Shown piece by piece: positions 59,674 to 64,000 of a stretch of 64,000 nucleotides of DNA (the first letter of the stretch is position 1; every line of letters begins with the position of its first letter). Origin of the DNA: Oxytricha trifallax (Eukaryota; Ciliophora; Spirotrichea; Sporadotrichida; Oxytrichidae); assembly GCA_000711775.1 (NCBI GenBank), contig ARYC01000087.1, forward strand, positions 186,001 through 250,000. Direction: 5' to 3'. The notes under the pieces are model-generated. The model worked only from the letters and a program-made list of their open reading frames with translations. It did no database searches and was not told the origin of the DNA. The translations under genes were made by a program, and so were the position numbers.

Positions 59674-62046
59674 ATGTTTAAAACACACTTTAAAATAATA
59701 GAACAGCAACCACAGCCTTTAAATAAATAGCCAATTCCAGGATTTATAAAGCCATAAAGCCGAAGAAATATAGTTCAAACTGATTCTATGAAGGGGTTAA
59801 AACCTGTTCCCATATAGAAGAAAAAGAAAATTAAAGTCAATCATGAACTCTATGATCACTTGAATAAAATAAGGTATATTTTGATTTAGAATATTAAATC
59901 AATCTTTAGCTATAAAATGAATAAAACATTCCACTCCAATTTAATAAAAAGTCCTAATTTATAAATCCAGGACAAAGTCTCAAAGAAGATAAAACAATTA
60001 ATGTAAAGTATTTGTCAAATTACTCTGTAGCATAATAAAATTTGGAAGATAGCTTAACTAGAGAAACAGATAACCAAAATATCATAAGCCCACCAGTAAC
60101 CCAGTTTTTACCCAACATACATGCAAATGGAAGTTTTATAGGTTAAAATTCATAATAAGTTTAAAACCTTCAATAATAATAAAGTAATTTTGCGCCCTTC
60201 AATTAAATACCCACTCAACAATTTTAACAGGTGAATCATGCTCAAAATCATCATTTATATTGCTAAATAGCATTGAATTTAAACTATTAATTTAGGTTGT
60301 ACAAAGAATATATACTTGAATATAATTAAATTGAAAAAATAAATTTAAATGTCGAATATTACTCTGACAGCAAATCTGCTCCAACAAGTTAGATGTAGTA
60401 ACAATCACCTTTGCTAACTGGATTTTAGTATGGTAGTCCTTTAACTACAATTGGTGCAGGTATGGGCTATAACTACTAAGATTATCTCAAATAAATCACA
60501 TTAATTAATATTTTAAATATCATTTTAACATAGATTTTTAACTAAATAAATCATAGAAGCTACAAATAGTTCGAATTTCGAATATTACTGGAGTAACTTC
60601 CTTGCATAACATCAAGTATTCTTGCAATATAATATGTTTCAAGAAGATTATTAATAATAAATCATTTTAATTTTTAAGTAAATTCCTTGATTACAATAAT
60701 TGAATATAAAGATCTGGATTTAATGATGTAGACAGAAGATTTGATTGAGAGAATATGCACTGTTTAAAATGAGTAGCTTTACTAAAAAGAATGCTACCTA
60801 CATAATCTTTACAAAATGATGGCTTTTCATTATAATAGGATTAATTTTATATTTATAAAGTAACTCCATTTTAAAGTTATGATAAGTGAATTTAAAATAA
60901 TAGGGAATAAAACATTGAGATGTCTCAAAGATTTTTACTTAAAAGTAATAGAGAAGCAAAGCAATACCCTAATTTACCGAATGAAAGATAATTGCAAATA
61001 TCTATGCTAGAGAATTATTTGAATATTGCTCATGCTTACACATACCTTTAGCAGTAAGTTCTTTATATCTATATTTCTTACATAAATTATTTGTTTATAT
61101 ATTAAATATGCTAAGCTTAAAGTTTAACTAATAATATGAAACTATAGATACAATGAAGGAATAACAAGTTTAAACGAAGCTCTAACTCTCTCAGCTTTGA
61201 TGTTGTAAAATCATGATAAAGAAAATAAACTTTTTGTGTAAAAGCAATTGTACTAAGAAAATCCTGAATTGGAGTATTTAATTTCACTTATCGTGGATTG
61301 CTACAAATAGAAATACAATTTAATGTGCTAATATCAGGGGTAGTATAAGAAAGGATTGAAACAAATTAGAGAAGCATTGCTGATAGCACAGAAGTATTGT
61401 TTTAATAAAATTAATTTTAAGAATTGTAATAAAGTATTTTAATATCTATAAATACCTGTATGATGGATAGCATTTAATCATTAGAGATTTGCAATTAATG
61501 ATAAGAAAACATCTGCTCGACAAGTCCAAGCATAAAAAACTCAAAAAATCTGAGAATAAGCGTCTTAAGCAACTACCCCAAAACCCCTTGCTAAGCAGTT
61601 TATCAAGTCGAAGTAGTAGCAGTAGTTCCTCTTCAAGTGATAAGTCAAAAAAGTCAAAGAAACATCACATAAAAACTCTTCATGATTACAACAGCATTCT
61701 CTAAACTTAGACCAATAATAAGTCCCTCCACCCAGATGACTTAAATAGCGAATATAACAACATTAAACTATTGACGCATAAAGATAAAAGTAAAAGCAGA
61801 TCCAGCTCTGCTATTTACGATTATAGTGCTACCGAGCAGAAACATCTAAATGATCCACCAAATTAAAGGAATTCTGATATAAGGAGTTCCTGAAGCAACT
61901 ATGATAAAGCCAGGGCTTATTCTTAATTTGAGAACTTATTGAACTCTTTCTATAATCAATATCTGAACTAGGGAGCGGTTAGTTAAGCACAAGGATTCAA
62001 TCAGAATTAAGAAGCTAATTATAAATGTAATTCAAAAATTAATTGA
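59674..62046 (+). CDS. TPR-type helical-repeat protein with Ser-rich basic tail
   Basis: Starts MFKTHFKIIEQQPQPLNK; TGA at 62044-62046. GT-AG introns near 59873-59909, 60231-60294, 61053-61145 and 61433-61482. IESs at 60840-60904 and 61880-61906. Helical pairs such as YLNIAHAYTYLQQYNEGITS, YLISLIVDCYKQKYNLMCQY and GLKQIREALLIAQKY resemble tetratricopeptide repeats (about 61000-61420). The C-terminal part is Ser- and Lys-rich. The 3' end is followed within 35 bp by displaced pieces of other genes. Likely a protein-interaction scaffold. Confidence 0.7.
60840..60904 (+). other. IES, pointer ATAATAGG (65 bp)
   Basis: ATAATAGG at 60832-60839 and 60897-60904. Joins AFHYNR to EQNIEMSQRF, linking the two halves of the gene in frame. 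Confidence 0.82.
61880..61906 (+). other. IES, pointer TGATA (27 bp), frame-neutral but holds TGA
   Basis: TGATA at 61875-61879 and 61902-61906. A multiple of three; removal deletes an in-frame TGA and joins RNSD to KARAYSQF. Confidence 0.72.
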
Positions 62047-62076
62047 ATTTTAAACTGATTTATTGAGAACTTTCAA

Positions 62077-62133
62077 TATAATGGCAGCTGCTATCAAAAA
62101 GAAAATCATGATTGTAAAAGTTAAGGACAAAAA
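62077..62133 (+). other. Displaced macronuclear piece (MDS) of the IQ-motif gene
   Basis: 57 bp beginning TATAATGGCAGCT and ending AAAGTTAAGGACAAAAA; both ends recur, in the same order, at 32804-32816 and 32843-32859. Inserted there it reads MAAAIKKKIMIVKVKDKN in the frame of that gene. The sequence around it is non-coding. Confidence 0.85.
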
Positions 62134-62200
62134 TTCTATATTACACATATAAATTATCTATAGAAGTGTTTTGTTTTTGTGAATTGCTAAAATATATCTG

Positions 62201-62512
62201 AATCTGTTAATTTCATGCTGCTTACTGTGATCTCTTTCTAAATCAAACTTTACCTCATTATGACAAAACCTGCATGTGTAGAATTCCAAACACTGATCAC
62301 ATTGAATTTAGCATCCAGTTCTATAGTGACTGCATCCATATGATTTTTTGACTTCTTAATGTCCGTTGAATGCTTTGTTTTCTTTATCAGAATTATTATG
62401 ACTCTGATGTTTCACTATGAATTAATAATTTAATGATCCGGATTTAGGTTGATTGAATTAGTATAAAACTGGATATAATGGGAGACTTACCGTTTAATCT
62501 CAATTTTTCCAT
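62201..62512 (-). CDS. RCHY1: RCHY1, 5' part: CHY zinc finger (displaced and inverted)
   Basis: Minus strand; Met at 62512 (MEKLRLN), a 76-nt GT-AG intron (62415-62490), then VKHQSHNNSDKENKAF and a CHY finger: GCSHYRTGCQIQC, FYTCRFCHNE, and HSKQHEINR. This is the missing first half of the RCHY1 gene at 42498-43292. The piece ends in the pointer AAATTAACAGATT (plus-strand 62201-62213 as its complement), identical to the start of the other half; the join gives [15 protein letters not shown] in frame. A further coding-like N-terminal extension on the same strand (about 62513-62920, Ser/Asn/Asp-rich) may belong to it through an unresolved IES. Confidence 0.85.
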
Positions 62513-63052
62513 TTTAATTGATGAATTTTGTATTTAAATTTGAAATTAACTTAATATTGTGATTGATTTGATTTACTTGACTATTTAACTTCATAAATCA
62601 AAGTTTGATAGTTGCTTATAAGTACTCTCATTTAAGCAGATTGATTGCTCTCATTCTCTTGAATTTACTTAAATTCATCTACTTTATTTGCGTTTTAACC
62701 CTTTTACACTTCAGAGTGAGGCTGGAAAGTTGGCTTGCTAATTATTTAATCGACATCATTTTTAATGCTTTCAGAGTCTACAGTTTAATCGTCTGTTGAG
62801 AAAGTTGTGTTCACAATGCTGTTTTAATCATCCATGAAACTTGAAGTATTATTGAAGTTGCTATCTCCATTTACGTCAATTATTTAATCTTAAGATGGTG
62901 ATGACGAATGATTTTAAAGTTTTTTAAAATAAAAACATATTTATTGAGGGATTAATAAAGGCAGTTAATAATTATAATTACCTACCCATCATACTTAGAA
63001 ATAATGAAAAATATTATCTAAAATGATACATTTGAGCATGTTAAGTTGGATT

Positions 63053-63247
63053 TTAATCGAGATGAGCAATAATTATGGCTGGAACTAATCCGCAAATAAG
63101 TAGACTTGCTGTGCCCCAAATAAATAATAAAATAGCGAAACCCTTGAAGCAACGTGCAGTTGGTTTTTTCAACTCCTGAAACTCAGAGCGTACTCTATTT
63201 GCGAAAGCTGGTATCATTTTTGTTAATATTTTACTTTTATAATACAA
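63053..63247 (-). CDS. Small single-pass membrane protein
   Basis: Starts MYYKSKILTKMIPAFANRVR (or at the second Met), with a basic N-terminus and one helix (FAILLFIWGTASLLICGLV) followed by PAIIIAHLD. The next codon is TAA, read as Gln, so the frame goes on (NPTQHAQMYHF) to about 62884 unless a splice intervenes. Size and layout suit a small inner-mitochondrial-membrane subunit; not identified. Confidence 0.5.
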   Translation of the reverse strand: MYYKSKILTKMIPAFANRVRSEFQELKKPTARCFKGFAILLFIWGTASLLICGLVPAIIIAHLD

Positions 63248-63443
63248 TATTCTATATATTCAATCAAAAATATTAGCATATAAGTAAAAAATAGAAAAAT
63301 TTAGAATATAAGATAAGTAAAAAAATTAATCATATGATAGTATCAGGTAAATTACTGTTAAAACATAGATAGAAAATATACTAAGTAATTAGAAATAATT
63401 ATAATAGTAATATTATAACTATAATTGTACAGAAAATTTAATT
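63248..63443. other. AT-rich spacer
   Basis: No gene seen. Separates divergently transcribed genes. Confidence 0.4.
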
Positions 63444-64000
63444 ATGAAGTTTGGAGAGCAGTTTGATTATCACAAGATACCAGAGTGGTACGCTGACTAT
63501 TTCGACTACCTCAGGTTTAAGGCTATGTCTTAGAACTTTGCTGACAGGGTTAAGTGTAAGTTATTTATTTCATAAATATTACTGCATATTATTTACAATG
63601 AAAATGGAAATGTAAAATCATTAGCATTTATAAAAAAATTAACCATCATTTAAACCCATAATTTTTTAAAATAATAATTTTACTTTTTCCTCGAATAAAG
63701 CGATATTAAAAATAATTTTAATTAAAAAACACTTTTATTTTAATTCTAAGAGAATCAATATGTTATTACCTTCCTAAAAATATAAAAATAAATTAAAAAT
63801 TCAAGGTTTTTATTACTGAAATACAGTTTCTTTAACTTTTGAGTATCCATTACAATTTAAACCCTTTAAATAGTCAAAGAAGCAGAGGCAGTTCAAGGGT
63901 ATTATTCTATCACTACTACTAAAAAGGTCATACGTATAGACATCAATAAAAGCTTCTTAATTTAATATATGAAAATTCCTTAGAAATTTTACTTTTAAAA
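63444..64000 (+). CDS. SPX-domain protein (3' partial)
   Basis: Starts MKFGEQFDYHKIPEWYADYF, then DYLRFKAMSQNFADRVK: the typical SPX N-terminus (MKFG, IPEW, YxxYxxLK) of phosphate sensors such as VTC, XPR1/PHO1 and GDE1 proteins. A donor-like GTAAG follows at about 63556, then about 300 nt of AT-rich sequence (intron or IES). Coding-like residues resume near 63865 (VKEAEAVQGYYSI). The window ends inside the gene, so the effector domain is unknown. Confidence 0.75.

Noticed and set aside
60352-60592. TCGAATATTACT at 60353 and 60581 as a scrambled pointer.
   Set aside because: The region reads through in one open frame (with a short intron) and the two copies fall in different frames, so a 12-bp chance match in AT-rich DNA is likely.

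Overview
This window looks like micronuclear (germline) DNA of a hypotrich (spirotrich) ciliate, of the Oxytricha/Stylonychia type. Three things point there. (1) TAA and TAG are read as Gln inside conserved genes and TGA is the stop. (2) Conserved reading frames are broken by short AT-rich inserts, about 15-325 bp, that lack GT-AG ends. Each insert is flanked by a direct repeat of 2-13 bp, and removing the insert plus one repeat restores the frame exactly: these are internal eliminated sequences (IESs) with pointers. (3) At least two genes have pieces far from their other pieces, joined by long shared pointers, i.e. scrambled genes. Short GT-AG introns (about 25-150 nt) occur as well. The pointers vary in sequence, so this is not a Paramecium-type genome in which every IES boundary is TA.

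Layout. 1-5.9 kb: an EF-hand/coiled-coil/SH3 protein, + strand, 5' end outside the window. 6.05-12.2 kb: four tandem aldo/keto reductases of the Kv-beta type with different IES sets. 12.5-14.1: alanine aminotransferase. 14.3-14.7: a small orphan ORF. 15.1-15.75: a foldback transposon-like element with an 8-bp target duplication. 16-19.3: two Ser/Gln-rich genes rich in IESs. 20-21.05: a His/Pro/Tyr-rich coiled-coil protein. 21.9-23.2 (-): a F-box plus XPA-like gene carrying two in-frame TGAs. 23.5-27.9 (-): two related secreted proteins. 28.2-29.6 (+) and 29.6-31.0 (-): a charged coiled-coil protein and an EF-hand protein. 31.0-34.7 (+): an IQ-motif protein interrupted by a 262-bp inverted-repeat element that acts as a TA-bounded IES. 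34.8-36.7 (+): an unknown protein whose last IES carries about 48 AAT repeats. 36.9-37.9: IMP4. 38.0-39.9 (-): an UNC93-like transporter. 40.2-42.4 (-): an unknown charged protein. 42.5-43.3 (+): the 3' part of RCHY1. 43.8-47.3: Asn/Gln/Ser-rich proteins. 47.4-47.6 (-): a 79-aa protein. 47.8-52.3 (+): a large coiled-coil EF-hand protein. 52.4-54.4 (-): a probable structural protein. 54.5-59.0 (-): a guanylate-binding protein fused to a coiled coil, a Cys/His finger and a PX domain. 59.7-62.0 (+): a TPR protein. 62.08-62.9: displaced pieces of two other genes. 63.05-63.25 (-): a small membrane protein. 63.44 to the end: an SPX-domain gene, cut by the window.

The most unusual part is 62.08-62.5 kb. 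A 57-bp piece there fits the IQ-motif gene 29 kb away through 13-bp and 17-bp pointers. Beside it, on the opposite strand, lies the CHY zinc-finger half of RCHY1, whose RING half is 19 kb away on the + strand; the two share a 13-bp pointer that joins them in frame. Frame arithmetic supports the IES calls: after removal of the inferred IESs and introns, the four Kv-beta genes, the aminotransferase, IMP4, both secreted proteins, the 28.2-kb gene, the 29.6-kb gene and the 40.2-kb gene all have lengths divisible by three, and the four reductases become 355-361 aa. All calls come from reading the sequence by eye; no database or alignment was run.
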